64,000 nt of DNA, from contig NZ_NKQJ01000004.1 of NCBI RefSeq assembly GCF_002312815.1, positions 215,851-279,850 of the forward strand, in the 5' to 3' direction. Shown one piece after another: positions 17,040 to 26,065 of the stretch. This stretch comes from Agaribacterium haliotis (GTDB lineage: Bacteria; Pseudomonadota; Gammaproteobacteria; Pseudomonadales; Cellvibrionaceae). The position numbers and the translations under genes were made by a program. The notes under the pieces are model-generated. The model was not told the origin of the DNA. It ran no database searches and saw nothing but the letters and a program-made list of their open reading frames with translations. The stretch's first letter is position 1. Every line of letters begins with the position of its first letter.

Positions 17040-19505
17040 ATGTTAAAAATTGTATTGGGCTCGGGCTTGGTGCTCGGTTGTTTAACTGCCGTGAATGCTC
17101 AGGCTCTAGAGTTAAAAGGTCAGGTACTCGACAGCAAAGGTTTTGCCGTTGAAGGTGCTCTTATCGAAGTACTCGGGCGCAGTGGCAAGGTTGAAAGTGA
17201 TGCTAAGGGCAACTTTGTTCTAGAGGATGTTGATGCCGGTACCGAGCTGCACGTTTCCGCGCCTGGATACAGTCATAGAAGCCTGCACGTTGAAGCGGGT
17301 CAAAACCAAATTTTTGTCCGTTTAAGTGAAACGGTTATTGAGCAGATCGACGTGGTTGGTTTGCCGCTGCACGCCAGTGCGCTTGAATCCGCTCAGGCGA
17401 TCACGGTTGTCAGTGCTCAAGAGCTGGCCGACAAAGCCCAGGCGGGCCTCGGGGAAATGCTTAAAAGTGTGCCCGGCGTGCAGTCTAGTTACTTTGGCCC
17501 TGTCGCCTCTAGCCCGGTGATTCGCGGTCTCGATGGCCCCAGGGTGCTTGTCACTGAAAACGGCCTGGACACCGGTGATTTAAGCCGCGTCGGTGCCGAT
17601 CACACAGTCTCTGCGGAAGTTTCAACGGCACAACAGGTGGAAATTCTTCGCGGCCCTGCGACGCTGTTTTTTGGCAGTGGTGCCATAGGCGGTGTTGTAA
17701 ATGTTGTCGATCAGCGCGTGCCAACGGAGTCGGAAAACAGCGCCTATTTAAATTATGGTTTTAGCTCCGTCGCCGATGAAAGCCAGGCCGTTGCTGCGCT
17801 TAGTCGCGGTGGCGAGAGCTGGGCTGTGCGCGGTGAAGTGCTGTGGCGCGACGGCGACGATTACAAGCTGCCAGGTGAGCTTGCCGATGAAACTGGTGAA
17901 GATAGGCTCGATGACACCGCTAACGAGGCGTGGCGCTACACGCTTGGCGGCAGCTGGTTGTTTGATGAGGGTTATGTCGGTTTGGCCTGGGAAGGTGACG
18001 ACAAGAGCTACGGTGTGCCCGGGCACGTGCACGAAGATCACGACGAGCACGATGAACACGGCGACGAGCATGAAGACGAACATGAAGAGCATCACGAAGA
18101 TGAGCTTCTCGCTGAGCACGAAGAGCACAATGATCGTGTAGAAGCTGAAGTAAACCAGGATAAATGGCAGCTGCTTAGCGAATACAACTTCGACAGTGGC
18201 TTTTTCACTAGCCTGAACAGCAAGCTTGGCTACAGCGATTTTCGTCAGCGCGAGTTCCATATTGAAGAAGATGAGAAAATACTGTCGACCGAGCTGAAGC
18301 GTCAGAGCTGGCAGCTGCGCGGCGACCTGGCCCACAAAGAAGTGGGCGGCTGGCGCGGTGCCTTTTCTGCGGATTTGCGCAAGAGCGATCAGCAAAATGC
18401 CGGCGAAGAGGCCTTTACCCCCGATTCGAAAACCGATAGCGCGGCGCTTGCTGTGCTCGAAGAAACCCACCTGGGGAATTGGTTGCTTCAGCTCGGTGCT
18501 CGCTACGAATACTCAACACTTGAGTCGCTTGCAGCTCACGACGAGCACGATGCTCACGACGAGCACGAGCCGCATGAAGGTCACGACGACGAGTCTTATG
18601 TTGGCGATTTTGATTTCTCTGCCGCCAGCTTAAGTGCCGGTGTTGTCTGGGACTTTGCCGAAGGTTATAACCTGGGTTTGGCATTTAGCCACGCCGAGCG
18701 TGCACCGACGGCCACCGAGGTATTGGCCAACGGAGCGCACGCGGGTACACGCAGTTACGAGCTCGGTGCCATTTACGAAATTCACGAAGAGGATGACGGC
18801 TCGTACCACCTGGAAGTGCACCCCGATGTCGATGTTGAAACATCCAATAACCTCGAGCTGAGCTTCAGAAAATTCTCGGGCTCAACCGCTGTGATACTTA
18901 CCGGCTTTTACAACGAGATCAGCGATTTTTATTACCAGCGCAATACCGGTTTGCACGTGGATGATTTGTTTGCCGATGAGCACCACGAGGAAGAGGAGCA
19001 CGAAGGCGAAGCTCACGAAGAAGAAGTGCACGACGATCACGGCCACGGTGAAGACCTACCGGTATATATTACCGAGCAGGATGATGTGCGCCTCTACGGT
19101 CTTGAGGCTCAGTTAATTCAAGGCTTGGGCAAGTACTACAAGCTTGAGTTTTGGGCCGACAGTGTTCGCGGTGAGTTGGTCGACGGCGGCTGGCTGCCGC
19201 GCATGCCGCCTGCGCGCCTCGGCACCCGCTTTGATTTTGAGCGCGGCCCCTGGCTTGCCGATCTCGGCGTCACCCACTATATGGAGCAAAACCGTCTCGC
19301 TGAGGGTGAAACGGTGACCGATGCTTATAACCTGATTGATGCCAGCGTCAGCTACCAGTGGTACGCGGTGGGCTCAGACTGGAGGCTCAGCCTCAGCGGA
19401 GAAAACCTGGGTGATGTAACGGCCTATGTGCACAACTCCTATTTGAAAGACGAGATGCCTCTGCCAGGTCGCAACCTGCGCTTGAGTTTGAGTGCTAACT
19501 TCTAA
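17040..19505 (+). CDS. znuD: His-rich TonB-dependent outer-membrane receptor, probable zinc importer (ZnuD-like)
   Basis: 821 residues from the ATG at 17040; a longer frame starts inside the candidate Zur box. It has a signal peptide (MLKIVLGSGLVLGCLTAVNAQA), a carboxypeptidase-regulatory-like domain (about 25-100) and a TonB plug (EQIDVVGLPL, GVQSSYFGPVASSPVIRGLDG, VEILRGPATLFFGSGAIGGVVNVVD). A 22-strand barrel follows, ending LSLSANF with the terminal Phe. Three surface-loop segments are extremely rich in His, Asp and Glu (around 18031-18130, 18536-18592 and 18970-19048), the metal-capturing feature of Neisseria ZnuD. A TonB-energised zinc uptake role is supported by the preceding Zur-like regulator. 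Copper or nickel remain possible substrates. Confidence 0.85.
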   Translation: MLKIVLGSGLVLGCLTAVNAQALELKGQVLDSKGFAVEGALIEVLGRSGKVESDAKGNFVLEDVDAGTELHVSAPGYSHRSLHVEAGQNQIFVRLSETVIEQIDVVGLPLHASALESAQAITVVSAQELADKAQAGLGEMLKSVPGVQSSYFGPVASSPVIRGLDGPRVLVTENGLDTGDLSRVGADHTVSAEVSTAQQVEILRGPATLFFGSGAIGGVVNVVDQRVPTESENSAYLNYGFSSVADESQAVAALSRGGESWAVRGEVLWRDGDDYKLPGELADETGEDRLDDTANEAWRYTLGGSWLFDEGYVGLAWEGDDKSYGVPGHVHEDHDEHDEHGDEHEDEHEEHHEDELLAEHEEHNDRVEAEVNQDKWQLLSEYNFDSGFFTSLNSKLGYSDFRQREFHIEEDEKILSTELKRQSWQLRGDLAHKEVGGWRGAFSADLRKSDQQNAGEEAFTPDSKTDSAALAVLEETHLGNWLLQLGARYEYSTLESLAAHDEHDAHDEHEPHEGHDDESYVGDFDFSAASLSAGVVWDFAEGYNLGLAFSHAERAPTATEVLANGAHAGTRSYELGAIYEIHEEDDGSYHLEVHPDVDVETSNNLELSFRKFSGSTAVILTGFYNEISDFYYQRNTGLHVDDLFADEHHEEEEHEGEAHEEEVHDDHGHGEDLPVYITEQDDVRLYGLEAQLIQGLGKYYKLEFWADSVRGELVDGGWLPRMPPARLGTRFDFERGPWLADLGVTHYMEQNRLAEGETVTDAYNLIDASVSYQWYAVGSDWRLSLSGENLGDVTAYVHNSYLKDEMPLPGRNLRLSLSANF

Positions 19506-19558
19506 GTTTGAGTCATCCGCCTGTGTTGTTAAGGCGTAAGTTACTTCGATTGTGAAAT

Positions 19559-19617
19559 GAGCCAAGGCGGCAAGGTCAGCTATTTTATGACTTTGTTGCC
19601 TTGGCTCAGTTTATTTT
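19559..19617. terminator. Bidirectional terminator after znuD-like gene
   Basis: GAGCCAAGGC (19559-19568) pairs perfectly with GCCTTGGCTC (19598-19607), with a further inner GGTCA/TGACT pairing. A TTTATTTT tract follows on the plus strand. It lies between two convergent genes. Confidence 0.75.
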
Positions 19618-19633
19618 AGCCCCGCTATTTTTA

Positions 19634-20110
19634 TTACAGCTCGTCGAGTATTTGCTGGCGCTTGTCCTGATATTCCTTCTCGCTGATCAGGCCTTTTTCT
19701 TTGAGGCTGTTTAAGCGCAATAAGCGCTCTTCTGCGCTGCCTTTCGATTTCATATTGCCGCTAGTTTTTGCCGGCGTTGCCTGCTCCACTTCGCAGTGAT
19801 AATACGATGCGGCAATGGATGTTTTTTTAATGGTCTTGTAGCTGCCATCGTAAAATGGCCGGCGGCTGGTTTTTACGCTGCGCTCGCCGATGACTATGGT
19901 GTTTGCTCCGGCCTCCTGCGCTTGTTTGCGATGAACCTTGTTGCACTTCTTATCGGCGTCCTGTTTTTGTGTTTCGCAGCTTTCGCTTGCAAGTAGCTGA
20001 CATTCTGCTGGGTTGACGCTATCAGCGATGCTTATTTTTTTTGTTTCTTCTTTTGCCTGAGCAAAAGCGCTAAGCACCATCAGTGCGCTACTAAGTGCCA
20101 GTTGCTTCAT
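19634..20110 (-). CDS. Exported SHOCT-domain protein, DUF4156-like
   Basis: 158 residues with a short Sec signal (MKQLALSSALMVLSAFAQA). The central part has four cysteines (AECQLLASESCETQK, KKCNKV, YHCEV) and the segment AGANTIVIGERSV, similar to small envelope proteins of the DUF4156 type. The last 30 residues (RLLRLNSLKEKGLISEKEY onwards) form a SHOCT helical hairpin, a short oligomerisation module often found at protein ends. It is a periplasmic or envelope protein of unknown function and stands alone. Disulfide formation between the cysteines is likely in the periplasm. Confidence 0.65.
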   Translation of the reverse strand: MKQLALSSALMVLSAFAQAKEETKKISIADSVNPAECQLLASESCETQKQDADKKCNKVHRKQAQEAGANTIVIGERSVKTSRRPFYDGSYKTIKKTSIAASYYHCEVEQATPAKTSGNMKSKGSAEERLLRLNSLKEKGLISEKEYQDKRQQILDEL

Positions 20111-20287
20111 AGGGGGTCCTTATCTGTTGCCGGTGTCCGTCGCCGGAGTAGGTGGTTTTGCTGTGCATTTTATACTCTTGGCTGCGCCGATATGAAGATA
20201 AAGCTGAAAGTGCCTGCAGCTTTAACCTCGGTTTGTAAGAAAAGGCCACTATCGTCGAACTAATGTGCATTGATTGAAGGGGGAGCT

Positions 20288-21163
20288 ATGTCGGATTTAG
20301 AGCAAAGTAGAAAGCCGGTTTTGCAGGCGCACTATGATGTGCCCAAAGTGTGGACCTGGGAAGGCGAAGCCGGGGGCCAGTTTGGCGGTATTAATCGCCC
20401 GGATGCCGGGGCGCGACACGAGCAAATACTGGAGCAGGGCGAGCACCGTTTTCAGCTGTACTCAATGGCGACGCCCAATGGCGTTAAAGTTACCTTGATG
20501 TTTGAAGAGTTGCTTGAGCTCGGCATACAACAAGCCGACTACGATGCCTATCTTATAGATATTATGGAGGGCGAGCAGTTTGGCAGTGGTTTTGTTGAGC
20601 TTAACCCCAACTCCAAGATTCCTGCGCTTTACGATAAAACTGAAAACATTCGATTATTTGAATCCGGCAGTATTCTGCTTTATCTCGCCGAACAGTTTGA
20701 TCAGTTTTTAGCGAAAGACGTAGCTGAAAAAGCCCAAGTAATGAACTGGTTATTTTGGCAGATGGGCAGTGCGCCTTTTCTCGGTGGTGGTTTTGGTCAC
20801 TTTTACAGCTACGCACCGGAAAAAATAAAATATGCGATTGATCGTTATGCGATGGAGACCAAGCGCCAGCTCGATGTATTAAACCAGCAGTTAGAAAAAA
20901 ACGAGTTTGTTGCCGGTGCCGAATACAGCATTGCCGATATTGCCCTGTGGCCGTGGTACGGCGTGCTTGTGCTCGGTGAGCTCTACAGTGCAGCGGAGTT
21001 TCTCAATGTTCAGCAGTACCAGCATGTTCAGCGCTGGGCAAAAAATATCGCCAAGCGCCCGGCGGCGCGCCGGGCTCGTGTCGTTAATCGCAGTTGGGGC
21101 GAAAATAACGAGCAGCTTCCAGAGCGGCACAGCCGCACTGATTTTAACAAGCTCGGCCTTTAG
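20288..21163 (+). CDS. yghU: YghU-type glutathione S-transferase family protein
   Basis: 291 residues from the ATG at 20288, placed right behind GGGGGAG. The long N-terminal extension, FGGINRPDAGARHE, then QLYSMATPNGVKVTLMFEEL, VELNPNSKIPALYD and LFESGSILLYLAEQ follow E. coli YghU closely. YghU binds two glutathione molecules and reduces disulfides. The C-terminal helical domain contains VAGAEYSIADIALWPWYG, the GST N-capping box region. The enzyme is cytoplasmic, in redox or detoxification metabolism. The downstream GGCT-like gene, also connected to glutathione chemistry in some members, is convergent and not co-transcribed. Confidence 0.9.
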   Translation: MSDLEQSRKPVLQAHYDVPKVWTWEGEAGGQFGGINRPDAGARHEQILEQGEHRFQLYSMATPNGVKVTLMFEELLELGIQQADYDAYLIDIMEGEQFGSGFVELNPNSKIPALYDKTENIRLFESGSILLYLAEQFDQFLAKDVAEKAQVMNWLFWQMGSAPFLGGGFGHFYSYAPEKIKYAIDRYAMETKRQLDVLNQQLEKNEFVAGAEYSIADIALWPWYGVLVLGELYSAAEFLNVQQYQHVQRWAKNIAKRPAARRARVVNRSWGENNEQLPERHSRTDFNKLGL

Positions 21164-21197
21164 CTCAGCGCTGCGTCGTTTGTGTGAAGGCCTGGGA

Positions 21198-21650
21198 TTA
21201 GTTTGAGTGCTGGGGAGTCGTGGCAGGGGTGTTGTAGTGCTGGCTTGTGCACCAGGCCAACCAATCGCCGCTGTCTATGCGCTGCAAGGTTTCAGTATTA
21301 TGTGTAAACAAATAAAACCAGGCTTTAACTTGCTGCCCTGAATCTAACAAAGTGCAGTTGCGTATGCAGCGCAGGTACTCGTGGGGCTGTGGGTAATTGT
21401 CGTTGCACTGTTCGTATTCGTCGAGTTCGCGAAACAATTGCTGCTGTTCGCGAATGCGATAGAGCTCGCCGAGAACCTGCTCGTTTATGTGTTGGCTATC
21501 AACGGCGCCGGGGTAGCCGTCGACTTCGTACAGTCTGGCTTGTATACGGGCGTCACCGAAAAAATCGCAGTGTTGCTCAATAACTCGATGCATAGGGTGG
21601 CCAGCTGCTTGTCGTAAGCTGCCGTAAACAAAAAGCAGTTCACTTTGCAT
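21198..21650 (-). CDS. Gamma-glutamylcyclotransferase-like (GGCT/YtfP) protein
   Basis: 150 residues. VYGSLRQ near the N-terminus is the glycine-rich substrate loop of the GGCT fold, and the acidic residue in RELDEYEQCN corresponds to the catalytic Glu. The middle (ARLYEVDGYPGAVDS, VLGELYRI) is also typical. Members cleave gamma-glutamyl amines or are uncharacterised (YtfP). The tail (HYNTPATTPQHSN) is a poorly conserved extension. It lies 15 bp downstream of the DUF1801 gene, in the same direction, and is probably in one transcript with it. Confidence 0.8.
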   Translation of the reverse strand: MQSELLFVYGSLRQAAGHPMHRVIEQHCDFFGDARIQARLYEVDGYPGAVDSQHINEQVLGELYRIREQQQLFRELDEYEQCNDNYPQPHEYLRCIRNCTLLDSGQQVKAWFYLFTHNTETLQRIDSGDWLAWCTSQHYNTPATTPQHSN

Positions 21651-21665
21651 GGTTGCGGCTCGTGC

Positions 21666-22091
21666 TTAAAGTGCGTAGCAGCTGTAACGCTGGTGCATAT
21701 CGTCGACAACTCGCCGCAGCAGGTGTTCGAGTTTGAGCATATCTATATCCTTGAGCTTATTGATATAAAGGCAGGATTTTGCACACTTATGTTTGCCCAG
21801 TGAGCTCAATTCCGACTCAAAATTGGTGAAGCCTTGCATAATATAGAGTGTTAGGTTTTTTGAGCGCGCGGCAAAACCTGTCATTAACCACTCGTGCTCA
21901 CCAGAGTGATTGCGGTAGCGGTATGCACCGTAGCCAATAATCGATGTGCCCCACAACCTTGCTTTGTATTGCGTGACTCGGCTGAAAAGTGCAGCCAGTT
22001 CAAGCGCATCAGCTTGTTTTTGCGAAGAGCTAAGGCTGTGGAGATAAGCGTCGACATCGAGCTCTGTCGGGCGGGTTTTGAGTTCGGCCAT
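21666..22091 (-). CDS. DUF1801-family protein (YdhG-like)
   Basis: 141 residues with the family blocks in order: VDAYLHSL, QKQADALELAALFSRVTQ, ARLWGTSIIGYGAYRYR, EWLMTGFAARSKNLTLYIM and LGKHKCAKSCLYINKLKDID. It is a small soluble protein whose biochemical role is not established; the family occurs widely and some members have been linked to iron-sulfur or stress functions, which I cannot confirm here. It is the first gene of a likely two-gene transcript with the GGCT-like gene. Confidence 0.8.
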   Translation of the reverse strand: MAELKTRPTELDVDAYLHSLSSSQKQADALELAALFSRVTQYKARLWGTSIIGYGAYRYRNHSGEHEWLMTGFAARSKNLTLYIMQGFTNFESELSSLGKHKCAKSCLYINKLKDIDMLKLEHLLRRVVDDMHQRYSCYAL

Positions 22092-22132
22092 CGCTGTCGT
22101 TCATTGGCTGATAAATGATCATAATGCGCCGC

Positions 22133-23323
22133 TCAGCGTTCACTTGCAAGCTCAACAATAACCCGTTCAACAATATTCAGGGCGCTGTCCATGCCGTTTA
22201 AATCATTGATTACCCGCCCGTGCTCGCCGGAGTGATGACCGCGGCCAACAAGCTTCATCACATAAAATTGCTGGGGGCTGTCAAAATCTACAATGCTTTC
22301 ATAAATCAGTGAAGGCTGGGCGCTGTAACCACTGCCTGAATAGACCGGATCATCCGGGAAACGATCACTTGAATAGTAGTCATTAAAGTCGAAACTTTGG
22401 TTGACTTCAAAACGCAGACGGTAGCGGCCGCTTAGCTGCTGTTTGCTTTGGCTGTGATAAACAAAGTGCCCCGGTGCCGTAGCGCCACTGTAGCCGTCAA
22501 TACCCGTCAGAGGGCTGTTGTCGCTGACAAAGCGACCGTGTTTATCTTTAACTGCCAGCTTGTGCAAAAACACAGGCAGGGCTTCGTGGCGAAAGCGTTG
22601 GTAGGCCGTGCTCGGGTCTTGCTCCAGGTTAAATACTTCATCAAATATACCGAGCACATCACTGCGAAAGACCATAGCACTGTTTTTATTGCTGACTTTG
22701 TTAATGAAATAGTTATTGGCAAGACTGGCGCTGACATAGAGAGCCTGGACAAAGTCCCCCTCTAGCTCTTCGAGCCAAAACGCGTATTGCGGCCAGTGAT
22801 AGCTTGCGCCGTGGCGAAAATCTAAAATTATTTTCTGCCCGGCTGCCTGTTCACTGCTTGTGTAATAGACATCTGTTGTGAACGCTTGCTTGACGGTGGG
22901 CGTATCTACCTCTTGCACCCTCATGCTGCTGCCCCAGGCGAGAAAATGCGCAAAAGGTGGAAATTGTTCCAGGGTTAAGATGAGTATCAACACAACACCA
23001 GTAAGTGATAGGCAGAGTGTGAAGCCGTGTTTAAGGTGTTGTTTCAGTGGCTTGAAGTTATTAATAACGTGCCACAAAGCCAGAGCAAGTAGAGTAAAGC
23101 CCAGCAGGGTATGTACCGCCGCGACGTTTTGACTGTAGCTGCGGCTAAACATCAACACGGATGTGAACAGTAATATTAAGAAACACAGTGCCAGGCTTAA
23201 GCTGACCCAGCTGCGCTTAGTTATATTCTTAAAAAAAACTGTGAATGCTTGTTGAGCAATCTCGGGTTTGTTTTTGGGCTTGTTCTTGGGAGTGTTAGGG
23301 GAAGGGGTGTTCTGTGCGATCAC
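22133..23323 (-). CDS. Membrane protein with DUF4405/cytochrome-b-like N-terminus and periplasmic domain
   Basis: 396 residues. After a Pro/Lys/Asn-rich cytoplasmic start, three membrane segments appear: about 39-59, 66-89 (VHTLLGFTLLALALWHVIN, with two histidines placed like haem ligands of DUF4405 flavinylation-associated cytochromes) and 98-122. The remaining 270 residues are predicted outside, begin with a VYYTSSEQ strand and include PQYAFWLEELEGDFVQALYV and IDGYSGATAPG. The bis-His helix suggests a small b-type cytochrome, an inference. The CadC-like regulator gene lies 117 bp upstream on the same strand and may control or share its transcript. No named family covers the whole protein. 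Confidence 0.5.
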   Translation of the reverse strand: MIAQNTPSPNTPKNKPKNKPEIAQQAFTVFFKNITKRSWVSLSLALCFLILLFTSVLMFSRSYSQNVAAVHTLLGFTLLALALWHVINNFKPLKQHLKHGFTLCLSLTGVVLILILTLEQFPPFAHFLAWGSSMRVQEVDTPTVKQAFTTDVYYTSSEQAAGQKIILDFRHGASYHWPQYAFWLEELEGDFVQALYVSASLANNYFINKVSNKNSAMVFRSDVLGIFDEVFNLEQDPSTAYQRFRHEALPVFLHKLAVKDKHGRFVSDNSPLTGIDGYSGATAPGHFVYHSQSKQQLSGRYRLRFEVNQSFDFNDYYSSDRFPDDPVYSGSGYSAQPSLIYESIVDFDSPQQFYVMKLVGRGHHSGEHGRVINDLNGMDSALNIVERVIVELASER

Positions 23324-23440
23324 GGTAAAGCCTGCCTGCTTGTTTTGTCTGGGGCTACTGTGTGCGAGTGCTGCTCTTGAGGCTAATATATTTTTCTATA
23401 ATTTTCTCAAAGCCTTGAAGGCTCTAGCCTGGGGAGCTTT

Positions 23441-25000
23441 TTAGTGTGCGAACTCCGGTGCTAAATCCAGCTGCTCAAGGCGTGTCTGCAAGGCGGCTAG
23501 CTCGTTTTTTGTAATTAAATCTTCGGCTTTTTGCCTGTGTTTCTCGGCCTGTTGTTGATCGCCGGCGCGCTGCCAGAGCTCGGCCAGCTCGAGCTCAACG
23601 ATGCTGGCTCCGATGGGGCAGTGGATGCTCTGATGTAGTTCTTTGGCTTGCTTAAATGCGTGTTCGGCTCGCTTAAATTCACCCGCCACGGCGGCCGCCC
23701 GACCTTGCAATTGATAACTGTAGGCGGAGTAAAGCAGATCGTTTTGTTTGGCGCTGCTTGCCAGTGCTGTTTTTAAACTGCTCAAAAACAGCTTGTTTTT
23801 ACCTTGGTAAAAATAGGCCTCGGCCAGCCAGTAGTGCAGGCTACTTGCTGTGGTAAGGGCCTGTCTGTCGCTTTCTGTTATGGCTTGTTTTAACTGCTGT
23901 TCGGCTTCGTAAGCCTGCCCACTAGCAAGTAACCACTGCGCGTACAATTGGCGCAGCCGGACTTTGTTTTTAGCCAATTCCAGTGCCGCCCTCATATGGC
24001 TCAGCGCTTGTTGTTGCGAGCCTTGTTGCCAGGCAGAAACGGCTTCGGCGACAAGTTCTTGATCAAATTCCATACGCACAGGGCTTGCCATTGTTTTTAT
24101 GCCTGTTTGTCTGCGTACGACCTGCGCTAGTTTTTGCAGGATTTCGCTGGTATCCGTTGCAAATATGACTCCGCGCATGCTGGCATCTCGCCGGTGCAGT
24201 TTATATATCAGCTGATACTCTTTGACACTGCCACTTAGCTCGGCCTGAACAATTAAGCCGGCACCGCTTTGCTTAAAGAGTTTGGCAATGTTTTGCCTGT
24301 GTTTATTCGGCTCTAAGCCCGTGAGTTTAATGGTCTCGAGTACGTAGCTGGCATCAAATACCCGGCTCTTGTCATTGAGCGCGTAAATAAGCTGGTCCAT
24401 GCCGCCGAGTTTAAACCAGCGGTGTCCCTGTTCGTCTACATGGTTTTCGAACGGTAATATAAAAACCATTGCGCTATGGTTTGTATTTATGTGTTGTTTG
24501 GATGTGAAAAGAAATATTAGGCCAGCCACAAATAACGCGCAGGCTACAAGTGCAGCATATATACGAGAGCTATTTAAGCGCATCAGCTGTTGCTTGAGCT
24601 TTGAGAGGCTGTTTGTATTGGCCGCCGGGGCGTTGTTGCTGGTGTTGTTGCCGGTGTTTGTGTGAGCAGCTTTAAAGTTAGTATCGCAACACTGTGCTTC
24701 AAGTGGGTCTACCCAGCTGTATCCGAGCCGGGGGTGGGTGTGGATAACTTTTTGTCCGGCAAAACTTTTGCGTATTTCGGCAATTGATTGAAATAATACC
24801 TGTTCTTCAACGGTGACATCGCCCCATACTTTTTCCAGTAAATCCTGTTTGCTAAGTACTTTTGCCTGATTTTCGACTAGCTGTATTAACAGAGCAAAGG
24901 TTCGCGGGCGCATCTCTTTTTTTTCACCTGCGATGTACAGTTCCCGGCGCTGAATATCAATCAGGTAATTGGCTCCGCGATAGTGTGTATATTTGTGCAT
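23441..25000 (-). CDS. CadC/ToxR-type membrane transcriptional regulator with TPR-like periplasmic domain
   Basis: 519 residues. Residues 10-100 are an OmpR/CadC winged helix (RRELYIAGEKKEMRPRTFAL then LLIQLVENQAKVLSKQDLLE, VWGDVTVEEQVLFQSIAEIR, HTHPRLGYSWV). A flexible Asn/Thr-rich linker and one membrane helix (about 148-167) follow, then a large periplasmic part. That part starts FILPFENHVDEQGHRWFKLGGMD and ends in TPR-like helices with A-x-x-L and Y-x-x-A repeats. Such regulators bind DNA while anchored in the membrane and sense periplasmic signals by the C-terminal domain. It likely controls the downstream membrane protein. Confidence 0.8.
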   Translation of the reverse strand: MHKYTHYRGANYLIDIQRRELYIAGEKKEMRPRTFALLIQLVENQAKVLSKQDLLEKVWGDVTVEEQVLFQSIAEIRKSFAGQKVIHTHPRLGYSWVDPLEAQCCDTNFKAAHTNTGNNTSNNAPAANTNSLSKLKQQLMRLNSSRIYAALVACALFVAGLIFLFTSKQHINTNHSAMVFILPFENHVDEQGHRWFKLGGMDQLIYALNDKSRVFDASYVLETIKLTGLEPNKHRQNIAKLFKQSGAGLIVQAELSGSVKEYQLIYKLHRRDASMRGVIFATDTSEILQKLAQVVRRQTGIKTMASPVRMEFDQELVAEAVSAWQQGSQQQALSHMRAALELAKNKVRLRQLYAQWLLASGQAYEAEQQLKQAITESDRQALTTASSLHYWLAEAYFYQGKNKLFLSSLKTALASSAKQNDLLYSAYSYQLQGRAAAVAGEFKRAEHAFKQAKELHQSIHCPIGASIVELELAELWQRAGDQQQAEKHRQKAEDLITKNELAALQTRLEQLDLAPEFAH

Positions 25001-25029
25001 CCAAGTGCCGAATAGTTGTTCTGTGGCCG

Positions 25030-25416
25030 TTAAACTTTAACCTGGTATTTAAGATCCCGGGCCTCGTCGCCGGTCATGCCTCGAAAGCCCCATTGATAAG
25101 GAGCCTGCTCTTTTATAACAATCTCTATATCGACGGGGCTCAGGCCGACATCTGCTTCAATCTTGCTAAACAAGCTTTTAATTAGTGCTTTCTGGGTTGC
25201 CACTTTGCGCCCAGCCATCATATTAATCTCAATGACTGTGTAGGCATCTGTGCGCCCGCCGGGGTAATAAAAATCTTCTTTATTCATCGGGATAAAGCGG
25301 TGGGCACGCTTGTCTTCGGGCAGGTCAAGTACCTGTTGCATGCAGCGGTGGATTACATCGGAGAGTTTGGCTTTAATCGGGTTTAGCTGTTCTTTTATTC
25401 CATATATAACGATCAT
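25030..25416 (-). CDS. Tautomerase-superfamily protein
   Basis: 128 residues from the ATG at 25416, preceded by AAAAGGAGTTATT; a longer frame overlaps the LysE gene and is rejected. The fold-typical pieces are IVIYGIKEQLNP, VIHRCMQQVLDLPEDKRAHRFI, YTVIEINMMAGRKVATQKALIKS and VDIEIVIKEQAPYQWGFRGMTG. This matches the Tautomerase_2 family of 4-oxalocrotonate tautomerase relatives of 125-130 residues. The catalytic N-terminal proline (Pro2) of classical members is replaced here by Ile, so activity is uncertain. It lies 25 bp behind lysE-like and is probably co-transcribed. Confidence 0.7.
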   Translation of the reverse strand: MIVIYGIKEQLNPIKAKLSDVIHRCMQQVLDLPEDKRAHRFIPMNKEDFYYPGGRTDAYTVIEINMMAGRKVATQKALIKSLFSKIEADVGLSPVDIEIVIKEQAPYQWGFRGMTGDEARDLKYQVKV

Positions 25417-25441
25417 AATAACTCCTTTTTTGTGGTTTTTG

Positions 25442-26065
25442 TCAGCTGCGAACAAGCAGATAAATACCGGCGCCAACCATTAAGGCAGACGCTAGATATG
25501 CTTGCCAATTTGAACTGCGTGCTAGCGAACGTGAGTTTAAGTACAGCGAGGCGCTGGCATAACTTAGCATAACTCCGCCGACACACAGGGTAGTGATGGC
25601 GTAAATAATCGCGATGTCTATTGTATTTAGCCTATCGAGCTGCACGAGTGATGGGAATAGGCTGGCATAAAATAAAATTGCTTTGGGGTTACTAAGGGTT
25701 GTGAGCAGGCCGGCGGCAAATGCCTGGAGTGGCCCGTTTAAAACTGATTTACCCTGTTTTTTATTTGTCTCGGGCTCCTTACTATGGCGCAACAAGCTTA
25801 AGCCAAGAAAAATTAAGTAGGCGGCGCCGGCGTACTGAATCACAACAAACAATTGCCCCATTGTGCTGCTCAATGCCGTGAGGCCGGCAAGCGCAAGGGC
25901 GATATAGATATAATCACCAAAAAAGATTCCGGCAATACAGCAGCTGCCACGAGCCAAGCCGTATTTTGTTGTTTGGCTGAGCACAACAAAGATACCTGGG
26001 CCGGGTATAGCTGCGAGTGTAATCATGGCAACGGCCAAGGTAAGGCTGCTAAGAAGATCCATCAT
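25442..26065 (-). CDS. LysE/RhtB-family amino acid exporter
   Basis: 207 residues, six predicted membrane helices. ITLAAIPGPGIFVVLSQTTKYGLARG near the N-terminus is the family signature (P-G-P near helix 1), followed by AGIFFGDYIYIALALAGL and YLIFLGLSLLR. A later FAAGLLTTLSNPKAILFYASLFP is equally typical. These proteins export amino acids or homoserine lactones from the cytoplasm; the substrate cannot be predicted. The gene is followed by the tautomerase gene. Upstream lies a short region that separates it from the Crp-like gene. Confidence 0.88.
   Translation of the reverse strand: MMDLLSSLTLAVAMITLAAIPGPGIFVVLSQTTKYGLARGSCCIAGIFFGDYIYIALALAGLTALSSTMGQLFVVIQYAGAAYLIFLGLSLLRHSKEPETNKKQGKSVLNGPLQAFAAGLLTTLSNPKAILFYASLFPSLVQLDRLNTIDIAIIYAITTLCVGGVMLSYASASLYLNSRSLARSSNWQAYLASALMVGAGIYLLVRS

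Noticed and set aside
17748..18470. 240-residue hydrophobic minus-strand frame opposite the TonB receptor
   Set aside because: It is the reverse of the His/Asp/Glu-rich codons, which read as Val/Phe/Met-rich on the other strand; no start signal.
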